Counted from the stretch's first letter, positions 18,344 through 29,150 are shown. The stretch: DNA of 56,523 nucleotides from Streptococcus oralis (GCF_001578945.1 NZ_KQ969550.1:203423-259945); one strand, 5' to 3'. Numbers and translations are program-made. Notes: generated by a model from the letters alone, not told the origin.

Positions 18344-20572
18344 TCAACTTTTTCTTCTAGTCAGATAATGCAAGCCTCCAATCACCACTGCTAGCATGGC
18401 TACATAGACGACTCGGCTGGCTTCTAAAGGCACAAAAGCTCCTCGCAGGATAAATGTATTGGCAAGTACGCCAACGAGGGCTGAAAGGCTCAAAAACGTG
18501 AGCAAGACTAGTTTGTATCGATTAAATGGCAGACTGACCTTGACAACTAGGCACAGACCATTGATCAAAGCAAGGAGGAAGCAAATAAATTTGACCTGAC
18601 CTGGGACAGTGATAAAGAAGTTAGTCAAGAGTACACTAGCAACCAGAATGCCACCACCAATCGCAGCATTGGTCAAAATATCTCGCATAAAATGTGTGCT
18701 GACCTTTTCTTTATTGGACTCAAAAGTTAGGAAGAAAGATGGAATCCCAATCGTAATAGCTGAAATGATTGTAAACTGAATGGGGATAAAGGCAAATTCC
18801 AAACCAAATACCACACTTAAAATCGCAAACACGATGGAGAAGAAGGTCTTTGTTAGAAAGAGAGAGGCTACCTTTTGAATGTTATTGATGACACGGCGTC
18901 CTTCCATCAAAATATCATAAAATACTGCAAAATCATCTGTCAGGAAAACAATATTGGATACACTTTTGGCTGCACTCGTAGCCCCCTTCATAGCAAAACT
19001 AATATCTGCTTTCTTGAGAGCCAGAACATCATTGACCCCGTCACCGCTCATGGCAACTGTCTTACCAGCCTTTTGCAAAATAGATACCATCTTTTGCTTC
19101 TGTTCGGGTGTCACGCGTCCAAATATATCGTGTTCCAAGACCACTCTTTCAAAGCCATCATCGCTCACCTTGGTCATATCAATCGCACGGGCTTCTTCCT
19201 TAAAACCTGCCTTACGAGCCACCCCATATACAGCCACATGATTATCACCACTGATAATCTTCACTTCAACACCTTGAGATTCGAAATAGTCAAAGGTTTC
19301 CTTGGTATTGTCCTTAATCTCATCCGACAAAACGACGTGCCCTAGTAGTTCCATATTGGCTGGACTCGTGATGTGGTCCTTGCTATGAGCAAGTGACAAA
19401 ATTCGAAAACCTTGCTGTTTCAGATGCTCATAGTAGGCATCCATTGGCTGGGTAAAGCCTAGAAACTCATAGGCTCCGAAGAAATAGGTCCCACCCTCTT
19501 TTACTTGAACAAAGGAATACTTGTTTTTGCTTGAAAAGGCACCGACTTCTTGAACTTCCCACTTCTTCTCACAAGTTAAGTAAGTCTTCAGAGCCCGCGA
19601 AGTTGCATTTTCATCCTCGAAATAAGCCAGATAAGAAGACAGTTTCTCTGCCACATTAGCATCCATTTCTTGGACCTTCATATTGCCAGTCGTGATGGTA
19701 CCTGTCTTATCAAAACAAAGAACATCTACACGCGCCAAGGTCTCTACACAGTATAGCTCCTGCACCAGAACCTTCTTTTTGGCCAGCTTCATGGCCGCTA
19801 CTGCTAGGGAGACACTGACAAGGAGAATCAACCCCTCCGGAATCATGCCGACCAAGGCACCAGAACTTCCCAAGACAATTTCAACATAAGACCGTCCTAG
19901 ACTAAAACCTCTGACATAGAGCAGAATGGCAACTGGCACCAGCAAGATCGAGACGATTTTTAAAATCTTATCCATGTAATCACGCAGTTGAGAAGGGTAT
20001 TTTTTGAATTCCTTGCTGGATTTTGCGAGTTTGTTAATATAGCTATCTGAACCCACAGCTGTCGCCGTAACCAGACACGTACCGCTGACGACATTGCTTC
20101 CGCTCATCAGCTGGTCACCAACTGTTTTAAAGACCGAATCACTCTCACCCGTCAGCAAGGACTCATCAACTTCAATATTCCCTTCAAGGACTTCTGCATC
20201 GACAGGCACCTGATCACCCAGATTGAGATGCAGATACTCCCCTAGAACGATGTCCTCTGGATCAATCTCAATCGTTTGACCATCTCGGTTGACTTTGTAC
20301 TTACTTTTACCAAGCAAACTCAGCTTTTCTAAGGCATTTTTTGAACGTACTTCTTGGAAAATCCCAATGGCTGTATTGATAGCAATCACACCTAAAAAGA
20401 GCATATTTTCAAATCGCAAGGTTGTGGCTACCAGAACTGCCAGAGCCAAGTTCATAGCATTAAAGAAGGTAAAGATATTTGAAACGACAATTTCCTTGGT
20501 TGTTTTATAGGGTTTAATGTCGCTGATGTTTCGTTGACGACCCTTGATGTCTTGACTGCTTAAATACTTCAT
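18344..20572 (-). CDS. Cation-transporting P-type ATPase (P2-like)
   Basis: This 742-residue membrane pump has every P-type signature: LLTGESDSV in the actuator domain (about 139-147), MIPEGL in helix M4 (243-248), the phosphorylation site CFDKTGT with D288, and MSGDGVNDVLALKKADI in the hinge. MIPEGL is typical of the Ca2+/Mg2+/Mn2+ group rather than heavy-metal pumps, whose CPC motif is absent. It is shorter than classical Ca-ATPases (about 900) and resembles pneumococcal Exp7 as I recall it, which is inference. I prefer ATG 20572 because GGAGTAGAA precedes it. The upstream codon at 20629 has no such site and overlaps promoter-like sequence. Confidence 0.88.
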   Translation of the reverse strand: MKYLSSQDIKGRQRNISDIKPYKTTKEIVVSNIFTFFNAMNLALAVLVATTLRFENMLFLGVIAINTAIGIFQEVRSKNALEKLSLLGKSKYKVNRDGQTIEIDPEDIVLGEYLHLNLGDQVPVDAEVLEGNIEVDESLLTGESDSVFKTVGDQLMSGSNVVSGTCLVTATAVGSDSYINKLAKSSKEFKKYPSQLRDYMDKILKIVSILLVPVAILLYVRGFSLGRSYVEIVLGSSGALVGMIPEGLILLVSVSLAVAAMKLAKKKVLVQELYCVETLARVDVLCFDKTGTITTGNMKVQEMDANVAEKLSSYLAYFEDENATSRALKTYLTCEKKWEVQEVGAFSSKNKYSFVQVKEGGTYFFGAYEFLGFTQPMDAYYEHLKQQGFRILSLAHSKDHITSPANMELLGHVVLSDEIKDNTKETFDYFESQGVEVKIISGDNHVAVYGVARKAGFKEEARAIDMTKVSDDGFERVVLEHDIFGRVTPEQKQKMVSILQKAGKTVAMSGDGVNDVLALKKADISFAMKGATSAAKSVSNIVFLTDDFAVFYDILMEGRRVINNIQKVASLFLTKTFFSIVFAILSVVFGLEFAFIPIQFTIISAITIGIPSFFLTFESNKEKVSTHFMRDILTNAAIGGGILVASVLLTNFFITVPGQVKFICFLLALINGLCLVVKVSLPFNRYKLVLLTFLSLSALVGVLANTFILRGAFVPLEASRVVYVAMLAVVIGGLHYLTRRKS

Positions 20573-20694
20573 TTCTACTCCAATATCCTTTTGTACTACT
20601 ATAGTAACACATATCTTTTTCTCTGTCACTTAAAGACTCAAAATAAGAAGAACTCACTTGGCAAACATCATCTATCGCCACTTTAAGAAGAACT

Positions 20695-20724
20695 TAAAAA
20701 AGAAGCTAGGATTTCCCTAACCTC
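20695..20724 (-). terminator. pepC terminator
   Basis: On the minus strand GAGGTTAGG pairs with CCTAGCTTC through nine pairs including two wobbles, around GAAAT, and TTTTTT follows. It lies 13 bases after the pepC stop codon. Confidence 0.75.
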
Positions 20725-20737
20725 TTTTCTTTATGCT

Positions 20738-22072
20738 TTATTCTGCCAAGGCTCCCATTGGATCCCATGGTGCTAACACGATTGGTTCTGCTTCATAAGC
20801 AGCTTGTTCTTCTGCTGTCAGCAATTCCTTACGGACAACGATTTGGTAAGTGTATTCGTCCATCCAAGCGTCTGAGGCAACGAAGTAACCATCTGTACCG
20901 ACCTTATCTCCCCATGAGTTTTCAACCTTCCACTTGATTGATTTGCCATTTTCGTCCAAGTCCACACCTGTCAAGACCATGGCGTGGGTCATCAAGCTTT
21001 CGCTGTAGTCCAAACGTCCAGCCTTGTCTTGAGTGAGTTGAATATCCATGCTTGATTCAAAGTCATAAACATCTGTCGCAAGGATCCCAGCTTTACGATT
21101 GCTGAGTTGGCCAACATCTGAACCAAACCAAACAGTTTCTCCTGTTTGCATTTGGGCAATCGCCAATTCTTTCAAGCGTTCCATTGGAACGTTGATGTAG
21201 CGAACTGCACGACTGCCAACCACATTTCCCAACATCTCAACTGTGTAAGATTGGCCGTAAGGCTTGTCAGCAGTTGGAGCATTGATAACAGAAACGTAGT
21301 CTTCTAGAGGAAGATTGACATATTTCTTGTAAAATTCCTGTGGTGTGATTCCTTTTTCACTTTGGTAGTTATCATCCTTATCGCGATAAGCAAAGTCAAA
21401 TTTACGTGGTGGAAGTCCTAGTGACATAGCAAGGAAGTTAAAGATTTCTTGCAAGAGGTCTTCTTTCTTAGCTTGAACAGTCGCTTGGTCTGCACCAGAA
21501 GCGAGCAAGTCACGCAAGATTTGAGCATCTTGACGAAGCAATTTGTTAAGGATTGCATTGAGCTCACGGCTGCTGCTAGATGAAACAGACTCAGGATAAA
21601 CAGACTTAGGAACGACACCGTATTTCTCAAAGAGGGCAACGACCATATCCCACTGTCCACCGTCTTGTTGTGGAGTTTGGAGTAGGAAGCTAACCTTACG
21701 GCTCGTCAATTCTTGGTCTGCAGTCGCAATGACTTGCTCCAAGAACCAGTTGGATTTCTCGTACTTGTCCCAGAAGAAAGTGTGGGCTTGTGACAATTCA
21801 AAGTTTTCCAGTTTGTATTGAGAGATGAGTTTGTGGCGGAAGGTGTTGAGAGCTGCAAACATCCAGCAACGACCAGACGCTTTCTGGTTAGTAACCTTGT
21901 CCTTGGTCAAATCCAATGAGAAAACAGGTATGTTGTCTACATGGCTCTGGCGACGCTCTAGGGCTGCAAAAATTCCATTGTGACTAGCAGCATTTTCGAT
22001 CGCTTGGTATTTGACATTTGCTTCATAGTTGGCAAATAGTTTATCTGTAAATGATTCTTGAATCGCGTTCAT
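20738..22072 (-). CDS. pepC: Aminopeptidase C (bleomycin-hydrolase family, C1B)
   Basis: This 444-residue cytoplasmic cysteine aminopeptidase trims residues from the N-terminus of peptides taken up or produced by proteolysis. The nucleophile is C69 in NQKASGRCWMFAALN, and the catalytic histidine and asparagine sit in SLMTHAMVLTGVD and KVENSWGDKVG. The length matches lactic-acid-bacterial PepC, and the conserved C-terminal tail that gates the active site ends in MGALAE. The ATG at 22072 is followed by the family N-terminus. The gene has its own terminator and is likely single. Confidence 0.95.
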   Translation of the reverse strand: MNAIQESFTDKLFANYEANVKYQAIENAASHNGIFAALERRQSHVDNIPVFSLDLTKDKVTNQKASGRCWMFAALNTFRHKLISQYKLENFELSQAHTFFWDKYEKSNWFLEQVIATADQELTSRKVSFLLQTPQQDGGQWDMVVALFEKYGVVPKSVYPESVSSSSSRELNAILNKLLRQDAQILRDLLASGADQATVQAKKEDLLQEIFNFLAMSLGLPPRKFDFAYRDKDDNYQSEKGITPQEFYKKYVNLPLEDYVSVINAPTADKPYGQSYTVEMLGNVVGSRAVRYINVPMERLKELAIAQMQTGETVWFGSDVGQLSNRKAGILATDVYDFESSMDIQLTQDKAGRLDYSESLMTHAMVLTGVDLDENGKSIKWKVENSWGDKVGTDGYFVASDAWMDEYTYQIVVRKELLTAEEQAAYEAEPIVLAPWDPMGALAE

Positions 22073-22182
22073 AGATTCCTCCTTTTATTCTACTGTCTAT
22101 TATAACTCTTTTCACAAAGGAAGCAACCGAAAAACTTAAAAAGGCAAGGACATTCTCCTCATCTTTTCTAACATAATCCAAA

Positions 22183-22905
22183 CTAAGCAATACTAGCAAG
22201 GAGATTCTCTAGCTCCTCCTTGGTCAAGCGACGCCATTCTCCTTGTTCTAAGTTCTCATCCAAGGCTAAAGTTCCCATCGTCAAACGTTGTAGGTCCACC
22301 ACTTCCTTGCCACAGTAGGCCACCATTCGTTTGACCTGGTGGAACTTCCCTTCTGCAATGGTTACACGAACCAAACTTTGATTTTTTTCTGGATCTACCG
22401 ATACAAGTTCCAGTCTAGCCGGCTGACAAGTAAAATCCTTGAGCGGAATGCCCTTGGCAAATGTCTCCACATCTTCTTGGGTCATAATTCCCTCGACATG
22501 TGCCAGATAGGCCTTATCCACATGACGTTTTGGTGAAAGAAGAGCGTGAGCTAGTTTGCCGTCATTGGTCAAAAGTAGGAGACCATGCGTATCGATATCC
22601 AAGCGTCCTACTGGGAAAACTTCCTTGGTCCGCGCTAAGTCATCCAACAAGTCCAACACCGTTCTGTGTTTAGAATCCTCAGTCGCTGAAATAACGCCTT
22701 GGGGCTTGTTCATCATGTAGTAGACAAACTCCTCGTACTCTAGCACTTGACCATCAAAGCAAATCTCATCTCCTTCTTCATTGATCTGGAGTTTAGCTGA
22801 TTTTTCTTTTTTACCATTTACCATCACGCGCCCAGCCTTGAGCAAGTTTTTGACTTTTGTCCGACTCCCTACAGCGCAGGCTACTAAAAATTTATCTAAT
22901 CTCAT
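22183..22905 (-). CDS. rsuA: 16S rRNA pseudouridine(516) synthase
   Basis: This 240-residue enzyme isomerises a uridine in 16S rRNA. An N-terminal S4 RNA-binding domain (MRLDKFLVACAVGSRTKVKNLLKAG, with KVMVNGK-like continuation) is followed by the RsuA/RluB/RluE catalytic domain. VFPVGRLDIDTHGLLLLTNDG contains the catalytic aspartate (RLDxDTxGLL). The GEWRRLTKEE tail is typical for RsuA. The upstream region contains a GATATAATAG-like -10 box on the minus strand near 22915. The neighbouring terminator at 22926-22959 belongs to the gene behind it. Confidence 0.92.
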   Translation of the reverse strand: MRLDKFLVACAVGSRTKVKNLLKAGRVMVNGKKEKSAKLQINEEGDEICFDGQVLEYEEFVYYMMNKPQGVISATEDSKHRTVLDLLDDLARTKEVFPVGRLDIDTHGLLLLTNDGKLAHALLSPKRHVDKAYLAHVEGIMTQEDVETFAKGIPLKDFTCQPARLELVSVDPEKNQSLVRVTIAEGKFHQVKRMVAYCGKEVVDLQRLTMGTLALDENLEQGEWRRLTKEELENLLASIA

Positions 22906-22925
22906 AGAACTATTATATCATACTC

Positions 22926-22959
22926 AAAAGGAGGCTGGTACAATGACCAACCTCCTTTT
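22926..22959 (-). terminator. Terminator after the pepS-glsB pair
   Basis: AAAAGGAGGCTGGT and ACCAACCTCCTTTT form a 14-base stem with one mismatch, and T run out on both strands. It ends the unit of pepS and the GlsB-like gene on the minus strand. Confidence 0.82.
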
Positions 22960-22965
22960 CGTTTC

Positions 22966-23070
22966 ATACTCTTCAAAAATCAAATTCAAACCGCGTCAAC
23001 GTCGCCTTGCCGTACTCAAGTACAGCCTGCGGCTAGTTTCCTAGTTTGCTCTTTGATTTTCATTGAGTAT
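22966..23070 (+). repeat. BOX element, A-C form without boxB
   Basis: It starts with ATACTCTTC, carries the boxA core GTCAACGTCGCCTTGCCGTA (the reverse complement resembles the well-known BOX-PCR primer site), and continues directly into boxC (CTGCGGCTAGTTTCCTAG ... GATTTTCATTGAGTAT). The 105-base length equals boxA plus boxC with no boxB copy. It lies between a terminator and the 3' end of the GlsB-like gene. Confidence 0.9.
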
Positions 23071-23083
23071 CAGATTTAGGAAC

Positions 23084-23314
23084 TTAACTTCCTCGTCTCC
23101 AGAAAATAGCTAAGACAATCATAGCACCCAAAACAGCAGGAATAACAGCTGTTCCCGCTAAAATTGGTCCCCAAGTTCCAAAGAGCAGGTGCCCCAGAAA
23201 GGCACCAATCCAACCGAGGAACATCTTCCCAAAGCATCCCATACGTTCTCCACGATTGGTCAAAGCACCTGCCAAGAGTCCCACTAGGAGACCAACAAAC
23301 ATACTTCCTAGCAT
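23084..23314 (-). CDS. GlsB/YeaQ/YmgE-family small membrane protein
   Basis: This 76-residue protein belongs to the transglycosylase-associated / GlsB-type family. It has three hydrophobic segments rich in glycine (about 3-18, 30-47 and 52-70) and the loop NRGERMGCFGKMFLGWIGAF (approximately), where family members carry a conserved glycine-rich turn. Its function is not established, though relatives are stress-induced. The start lies only nine bases after the pepS stop, so the two genes share a transcript. A terminator and a BOX element follow. Confidence 0.8.
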   Translation of the reverse strand: MLGSMFVGLLVGLLAGALTNRGERMGCFGKMFLGWIGAFLGHLLFGTWGPILAGTAVIPAVLGAMIVLAIFWRRGS

Positions 23315-23323
23315 TGTAACTCC

Positions 23324-24565
23324 TTAAATAGACCAGTCTCCATTACGGAAGAGGGGTACGCGTGTTCCATCCTCACGGATACCATCGATATCCATTTGAC
23401 TAGAACCAATCATAAAGTCCACGTGAACATCTGAACGGTTCAGCCCTGCAGCTTCAAGCTCTTCTTCGCTCATCTCTGCTCCACCAACAATGCTGGTCGC
23501 ATAGGCTGCACCGATAGCCAAGTGGTTTGAAGCATTCTCATCGAAAAGGGTGTTGAAGAAGGTAATGCCTGACTGTGAAATTGGACTTGGATCTGGTACC
23601 AAGGCACATTCACCCAAGGCACGAGCGCCCGCATTTTCAAAGACAAGATCCTTCATAACCTGATCACCCTTTTCAGCAGTAATGTCAACGATTTGTCCAT
23701 CCTTGAAGGTTACTTTAATGCCTTCGATGATATTTCCGTTGTAGCTAAGTGGTTTTGTAGAGGTTACATACCCATCTGCACGACGGAAGTCAGGAGCCGT
23801 AAAGACTTCTTCTGTTGGCATATTTGGCAAGAATCCTTCGCCCTGTGCATTGATGGCACCAGCTGATTCCCAAACGTGGTTCTTAGGCAAGCCAAGTGTC
23901 AAATCTGTTCCTGGTGCTGTGTAGTGAAGGGCTGAGAATTGTTCCTTATTGAGCATATCTGCCTTGCTCTTGAGGATGGCTGCATGTTCTTCCCAAGCCT
24001 TAACAGGATCTTCTTCGTAGACACGGCAAGTTTTGAAGATTTGATCCCAAAGGAGATCGACTGCTTCTTCATCGCTCGCAGCATTTGGAAAGACTTTCTT
24101 AGCCCACTCAAGTCCAGCTGCAGCTGCTACAGTCCAGCTAACCTTGTTGGATTGCGTTGCGATACGCATTGGCTTCATCGCAACTCCCATAGCTTTAGCA
24201 GAAGCTGAAAGTTTGTCAGCATCCACTCCGTTCAAGGCACCTGGATCAGAAGAGCGGACACCGAGACGACTTGCTTTATTTTCAAGGAGATAGTTCATCT
24301 CAGCAATCTTGTATTCGGGCACATTGTCCAATCGATCCATCGGTGCATGGAGGAATTTCTCACGATTGATCACATCATCTGTCCACTGGACGATGACTTC
24401 ATGTGCACCGAGTGCATAGGCTTCTTTCACGATCAAATGCGCCAATTCACGTTGCTCCACATCGATTGAGAGAGCCAAAGTGTGACCAGGTTGCACGTTG
24501 ATTCCGTTCGCAACCAACAATTTGGCATATTTTTCTAGATTTTCTTTAAAATTTGGTAAAACCAT
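23324..24565 (-). CDS. pepS: M29-family aminopeptidase (PepS/AmpS type)
   Basis: This 413-residue enzyme is a metal-dependent aminopeptidase of the thermophilic-aminopeptidase (M29) family, as described for PepS in streptococci. Conserved elements include the N-terminal NFKENLEKYAKLLVANGINV, the metal-binding region around EGFLPNMPTEEVFTAPD, ALGECALVPDPSPI, and the C-terminal HVDFMIGSSQMDIDG. There is no signal peptide, so it works on cytoplasmic peptides. It is in a run polC - 50-residue ORF - pepS - glsB-like on one strand with small gaps. Confidence 0.93.
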   Translation of the reverse strand: MVLPNFKENLEKYAKLLVANGINVQPGHTLALSIDVEQRELAHLIVKEAYALGAHEVIVQWTDDVINREKFLHAPMDRLDNVPEYKIAEMNYLLENKASRLGVRSSDPGALNGVDADKLSASAKAMGVAMKPMRIATQSNKVSWTVAAAAGLEWAKKVFPNAASDEEAVDLLWDQIFKTCRVYEEDPVKAWEEHAAILKSKADMLNKEQFSALHYTAPGTDLTLGLPKNHVWESAGAINAQGEGFLPNMPTEEVFTAPDFRRADGYVTSTKPLSYNGNIIEGIKVTFKDGQIVDITAEKGDQVMKDLVFENAGARALGECALVPDPSPISQSGITFFNTLFDENASNHLAIGAAYATSIVGGAEMSEEELEAAGLNRSDVHVDFMIGSSQMDIDGIREDGTRVPLFRNGDWSI

Positions 24566-24586
24566 TTTGTTTTTCCTTTTCTTTTG

Positions 24587-24739
24587 TTATTTCTCTTTAA
24601 ACAAGGACAACAGGCTAACCGTTGCCACCGTGCCGCAAATCAAAGCGGTCATTCTCAAAATCGTATCAGGGTCAAGATCCAGCTGGTAATCAAACACCTT
24701 TTGCGCTGGCTTATCCTGAGCGGAAATGGTAAGTTTCAT
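24587..24739 (-). CDS. 50-residue predicted membrane protein between polC and pepS
   Basis: This short frame encodes 50 residues starting MKLTISAQDKPAQKVFDYQL, and its C-terminal half (TALICGTVATVSLLSLFKEK) is long enough for one membrane helix. The start ATG at 24739 is preceded by GGAAGAG at suitable spacing, and it begins 20 bases after the polC stop, so it looks translated as part of that operon. I do not recognise a family. It is too short for standard ORF cut-offs and would usually be missed. Confidence 0.62.
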   Translation of the reverse strand: MKLTISAQDKPAQKVFDYQLDLDPDTILRMTALICGTVATVSLLSLFKEK

Positions 24740-24758
24740 AAAAATCTCTTCCTATATT

Positions 24759-27700
24759 TTAGAAAAATTCATCAAACAAACTCAACTGGTTATCCTCTGG
24801 CATATTGCCGAGGATCCCCATTTCATCCATCTTCTCAACCAAGGTCGATGAAAGCCCACCGCGTTTGCGTAGTTCTGTCTTAGAGAGGAATTCACCCTCT
24901 TCACGCGCACGCACCAACTGCTTAGCAACGTTCTCTCCCAGACCATCCATTGCTACAAATGGTGGGATGAGGGTATCTCCATCAATGATGAATTCAGTCG
25001 CATCACTACGATAGAGGTCTAACTTGCCAAACTTAAAGCCACGTTCCCACATTTCATTGACAATCTCAAGAGTTGTATAGAGGTCAATTTCCACATTAGA
25101 GGCTTCATTATTCTTCCGTTTTTCAGCGATTTCTTCCATTCTACGCTTAATGGCATCCAAGCCCGCACCCATGGTCTTGATATCAAAGGCCTTGGCGCGG
25201 ATAGAGAAGTAAGCACAGTAATAATAAATGGGATGGTGAACCTTGAAGTAGGCTACACGCAAGGCCATCATAACGTAGGCCGCCGCATGGGCTTTAGGGA
25301 ACATATACTTGATTTTCCCACAAGACTCGATATACCACTCTGGCACCTTGTTGGCCTTCATGGCTTCGATATAGCCATTTCGCTCCTCTTCGGAAATCTT
25401 CAGCCACAAACCTTTACGCACCCGTTCCATGATGGTAAAGGCTATCTTAGGTTCGAGACCCGCATGCATGAGGTAAACCATGATGTCGTCCCGACAACCG
25501 ATAACGGTTGATAGATCCGCAATCCCTTGCTTGATCAGATCCTGGGCATTTCCCAACCACACATCGGTACCGTGGGACAGACCAGACAGCTGAAGTAACT
25601 CCGCAAAAGTCGTCGGATGCGTTTCATCGACCATCCCACGTACAAAGTTTGTTCCAAACTCTGGAATTCCCAGCATACCCGTCGGAGTGCCGATTTGCTC
25701 AGGTGTTACCCCTAACACATCAGTCCCTGAAAAGAGGGCCATCACGCCTTCATCATCCATAGGAATTTCATTAGGATCAATACCAGACAAGTCCTGCAAT
25801 TTCCGAATCATGGTCGGATCATCATGCCCCAGCACATCGAGTTTGAGGACGTTCTCATCGATATCGTGGAAGTTAAAGTGGGTCGTCTGCCATTCAGCCG
25901 TCACGTCATCCGCTGGATACTGAACAGGCGTAAAGTCATAGACATCCATGTAGTTAGGAATAACTACGATTCCTCCCGGGTGTTGTCCTGTAGTCCGCTT
26001 GACACCAGCAGCACCTTGAGCAAGGCGTTCCACCTCTGCATCGCGATAAAACTTCCCATAGTCTCTCTCGTAGCCCTTTACAAATCCATAGGCAGTCTTG
26101 GCAGCAACTGTACCAACCGTTCCTGCACGGAAGGCATATTCCTCACCAAAGATATCACGTACATCCAAGTGGGCGCTAGGCTGGTCCTCTCCCGAGAAGT
26201 TCAAGTCAATATCGGGAACCTTGTCCCCATCAAAACCTAGGAAGGTCTCGAACGGAATATCCTGCCCATTTTTGCTGAGTTTGTGACCACACTTTGGACA
26301 ATCCTTATTGGGCATATCAAACCCTGAACCGTAAGAACCATCCGTGATAAACTCGCTGTACTGACACTGGCTACAAACATAATGAGGAGAGAGAGGATTA
26401 ACCTCTGTGATCCCGATCATAGTCGCAACGAAACTGGAACCAACAGACCCACGGGAACCAACTAAGTAGCCCCGTTCATTGGAACGTTGTACCAGCATCT
26501 GCGATGCCAGGTAAATCACGGCAAATCCATTCCCCAGAATAGAAGTTAGTTCTTTTTCAATCCGCAAATCAACGATATCTGGCAGCGGATTTCCATAAAT
26601 CTCAAAAGCTTTCTTATAGGTCAATTCAGCGACCGTTTCTTCAGCCTTGTCTATGAAAGGCGTGTACAAGTCACCCTTAACAACCTCAACAGGCTCAAAG
26701 ATATCTGCCAAGGCATTGGTGTTTTCAATAACCAGTTTACGAGCCAGTTCCTCACCCAAGAAGGCAAATTCATCCAACATCTCATTGGTTGTTCGAAAAT
26801 GAGCTTTCGGAAGAGGAGCTGGTTGGGCATGTTCACCATGACCGATGGTTCGGTTAATCATAGCCCCCTGGCCCAAACTACGGACGATAATTTCGCGATA
26901 AATCTCTTCTTCCGGTTCAATATAGTGAACATTTCCCGTAGCCAATACAGGCTTACCAAGACGGTCCCCGACCTCTATCAAACTCTTGATAATGGTCTGG
27001 AGCTCCTCCATATCCTTAACCTGCTCTTTAGCAATCAATGGTGCATAGATAGCTGGTGGCATGACCTCGATAAAGTCATAATACTTGGCCACCTCAACCG
27101 CCGCATCCACACCTTGGGAAACGACTGCGTCAAAAACTTCACCTTCTGAACAGGCTGAGCCCAAAATCAAACCTTCCCGATGAGCATCTAGAACCGTTCT
27201 CGGAATCCGTGGTACCCCTTCAAAGTACTTGGTATTGGACAAAGAAACCAGCTTAAAAATATTTTTTAAACCAACTTGATCCTTAACATAAATAGTCGCA
27301 TGCTTGATTCGAGCTTTTTTATAAGAGTCTGGACTAATCAAATCAATGTTGAGTCTAGCTAGGTCGGTCACACCATGTTTTTCTGCTACCTCTTTGATAA
27401 AGATGAAAAGTAGACGACCAGTAGCTTCCGCATCGTAGTTGGCCATGTGGTGGTGTTCAAGTGCTACACCAAAACGCTTGGTCAAAGGCCCCAAACCATG
27501 ACGTTTATACTCAGGATAGAGATTTCTAGCAAACTCCAGCGTATCAATAACTGGCTGGCTAATCTTAGGCAAACCATGACGCTCATAGTTGGCATTCATA
27601 AAGCCAACGTCAAAGGTGGCATTGTGGGCAACTAATACTGTATCCTTGCAAAATTCTTGGAATTCTTGCAAAACTTGTTCCAGTGGTTTAGCATTTTTGA

Positions 27701-29150
27701 CATGATCATCTGTAATACCAGTCAACTCAGTAGTAAAGGCTGATAATGGATGCCCGGGATTGATAAATTCATCAAATTCAGCAATAACATTTCCCTTATA
27801 CATCTTAGAAGCCGCAACCTGAATCAAGTCATTATAGATGGCTGAAAGTCCCGTCGTTTCAACGTCAAAAACCACGTAGGTTGCTTCTGACAAGTCCATC
27901 TCCACTTCGTTGTAAACGATAGGAACACGGTCTTCAACGATATTGGCTTCCATTCCATAGATCAGCTGAATTCCTGCTTTCTTAGCTGCCTTGTAGCCAT
28001 GTGGAAAGGACTGAACATTCCCATGGTCCGTGATGGCAACCGCCTTGTGTCCCCACTTAGCAGCTGTCGCAACGATCTCCTCTACCTCTGGTAGAGCATC
28101 CATGGTCGACATGTTAGTATGAGCATGAAACTCAACCCGACGCTCATCTTCTGGCATCAAATCCTTCCGCTCATAGTGAACAACTTCCTGCACATCCTGG
28201 ACATTCATGGTCAAATCGCGTGTGAAGTTATTCATCTCCACATTCCCACGCACTCGGAGCCAAGAATTCTTCTTAATAATGTCAAACTTCTGAGCTTCTT
28301 CTTCATTCTTAACCCATTTTTGCATAGAGAAGCTTGAACTATAGTCCGTCATCTTAAAGTTGATCAAAACGCGACCTGTTCTGGTCACTTTATGCTCGAC
28401 ATCAAAGACTACCCCTTCAAAGACAAGACGATTTTCCTCAGTTGTCACGTCAATCATCTGGGTAACTTCAGCCTTATCTAGTTTAGGCTTGGCCGCAGCT
28501 TTTTTAGCCTGAAAATCAAAGACCGGTTTCTCTTCTACTGGAGGAGGAGACATTTGTTCCAGTTGCTCCATAGCCCGCAAAGCCTCTTCATTGGCAGCCT
28601 GGACAATTTGTTCATTCTCCGTATGGAAGGCTTTCTCCTGCTCTTGTGTAAGGGCATCATTCTTTTCTATCTGGCATACAAAGGCTGGGAAACCAAACTT
28701 TTCGAGTTGTTTTGCTAGATTAGGAAGATGATTCTTCTTAAAGTGTTCCTTATCAATCGCCTCTGAACCTTCAATAAAGAGATGATTTCCCTCCGCACGA
28801 ACTTGCAGATTTTGATAAAGAGATTTAAAGCCTTGACTAGCACATGGACCTTCAGAAAAAGCTTCTCTATAGTAGGCCTGCAAGAGTTCATTAGAGAATT
28901 CTTGAGAAAGAGCCTTGATTTCGAAAACAGCTCGATTCCCTGTCTTAGAAAATTCTTCACTAAGCCCTTTCTTTAACTCTAAAAAGATTTCAATCGGTAA
29001 AATATTAGAAAATACAAAATGAAATTCCCAAACCTTACTAATTTTATGAACCATAACACGCTCAATACTTGCATCAACAAGAGCAGGATCCTGTCTCAGC
29101 TGATCAGAGATTCCTATTTGATTCATTAAGATTTCAAACTTACTTGACAT
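24759..29150 (-). CDS. polC: DNA polymerase III alpha subunit, Gram-positive PolC type
   Basis: This 1463-residue protein is the essential replicative polymerase with built-in proofreading. In order, it has an N-terminal region, an OB-fold segment, a PHP domain split by the exonuclease ([20 protein letters not shown] and [14 protein letters not shown]), a DEDD 3'-5' exonuclease starting at [13 protein letters not shown], a zinc-binding cluster (CSQCQYSEF ... CPKCGHKL), and the polymerase core with [12 protein letters not shown]. The order and length match PolC, not DnaE. The C-terminus [10 protein letters not shown] contains the QLSLF clamp-binding motif. It is the first gene of the unit polC - small ORF - pepS - glsB-like. 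An extended -10 box, TATGGTAAAAT, lies upstream. Confidence 0.98.
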   Translation of the reverse strand: MSSKFEILMNQIGISDQLRQDPALVDASIERVMVHKISKVWEFHFVFSNILPIEIFLELKKGLSEEFSKTGNRAVFEIKALSQEFSNELLQAYYREAFSEGPCASQGFKSLYQNLQVRAEGNHLFIEGSEAIDKEHFKKNHLPNLAKQLEKFGFPAFVCQIEKNDALTQEQEKAFHTENEQIVQAANEEALRAMEQLEQMSPPPVEEKPVFDFQAKKAAAKPKLDKAEVTQMIDVTTEENRLVFEGVVFDVEHKVTRTGRVLINFKMTDYSSSFSMQKWVKNEEEAQKFDIIKKNSWLRVRGNVEMNNFTRDLTMNVQDVQEVVHYERKDLMPEDERRVEFHAHTNMSTMDALPEVEEIVATAAKWGHKAVAITDHGNVQSFPHGYKAAKKAGIQLIYGMEANIVEDRVPIVYNEVEMDLSEATYVVFDVETTGLSAIYNDLIQVAASKMYKGNVIAEFDEFINPGHPLSAFTTELTGITDDHVKNAKPLEQVLQEFQEFCKDTVLVAHNATFDVGFMNANYERHGLPKISQPVIDTLEFARNLYPEYKRHGLGPLTKRFGVALEHHHMANYDAEATGRLLFIFIKEVAEKHGVTDLARLNIDLISPDSYKKARIKHATIYVKDQVGLKNIFKLVSLSNTKYFEGVPRIPRTVLDAHREGLILGSACSEGEVFDAVVSQGVDAAVEVAKYYDFIEVMPPAIYAPLIAKEQVKDMEELQTIIKSLIEVGDRLGKPVLATGNVHYIEPEEEIYREIIVRSLGQGAMINRTIGHGEHAQPAPLPKAHFRTTNEMLDEFAFLGEELARKLVIENTNALADIFEPVEVVKGDLYTPFIDKAEETVAELTYKKAFEIYGNPLPDIVDLRIEKELTSILGNGFAVIYLASQMLVQRSNERGYLVGSRGSVGSSFVATMIGITEVNPLSPHYVCSQCQYSEFITDGSYGSGFDMPNKDCPKCGHKLSKNGQDIPFETFLGFDGDKVPDIDLNFSGEDQPSAHLDVRDIFGEEYAFRAGTVGTVAAKTAYGFVKGYERDYGKFYRDAEVERLAQGAAGVKRTTGQHPGGIVVIPNYMDVYDFTPVQYPADDVTAEWQTTHFNFHDIDENVLKLDVLGHDDPTMIRKLQDLSGIDPNEIPMDDEGVMALFSGTDVLGVTPEQIGTPTGMLGIPEFGTNFVRGMVDETHPTTFAELLQLSGLSHGTDVWLGNAQDLIKQGIADLSTVIGCRDDIMVYLMHAGLEPKIAFTIMERVRKGLWLKISEEERNGYIEAMKANKVPEWYIESCGKIKYMFPKAHAAAYVMMALRVAYFKVHHPIYYYCAYFSIRAKAFDIKTMGAGLDAIKRRMEEIAEKRKNNEASNVEIDLYTTLEIVNEMWERGFKFGKLDLYRSDATEFIIDGDTLIPPFVAMDGLGENVAKQLVRAREEGEFLSKTELRKRGGLSSTLVEKMDEMGILGNMPEDNQLSLFDEFF

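Noticed and set aside
20573-20629. Longer N-terminus of the P-type ATPase
   Set aside because: The extra residues lack a ribosome-binding site, and the region holds TATAGT-like promoter sequence. GGAG before 20572 decides the start.
24805-28976. Many frames opposite polC
   Set aside because: All lie inside the continuous PolC frame with its recognisable domains, and none has a convincing start.
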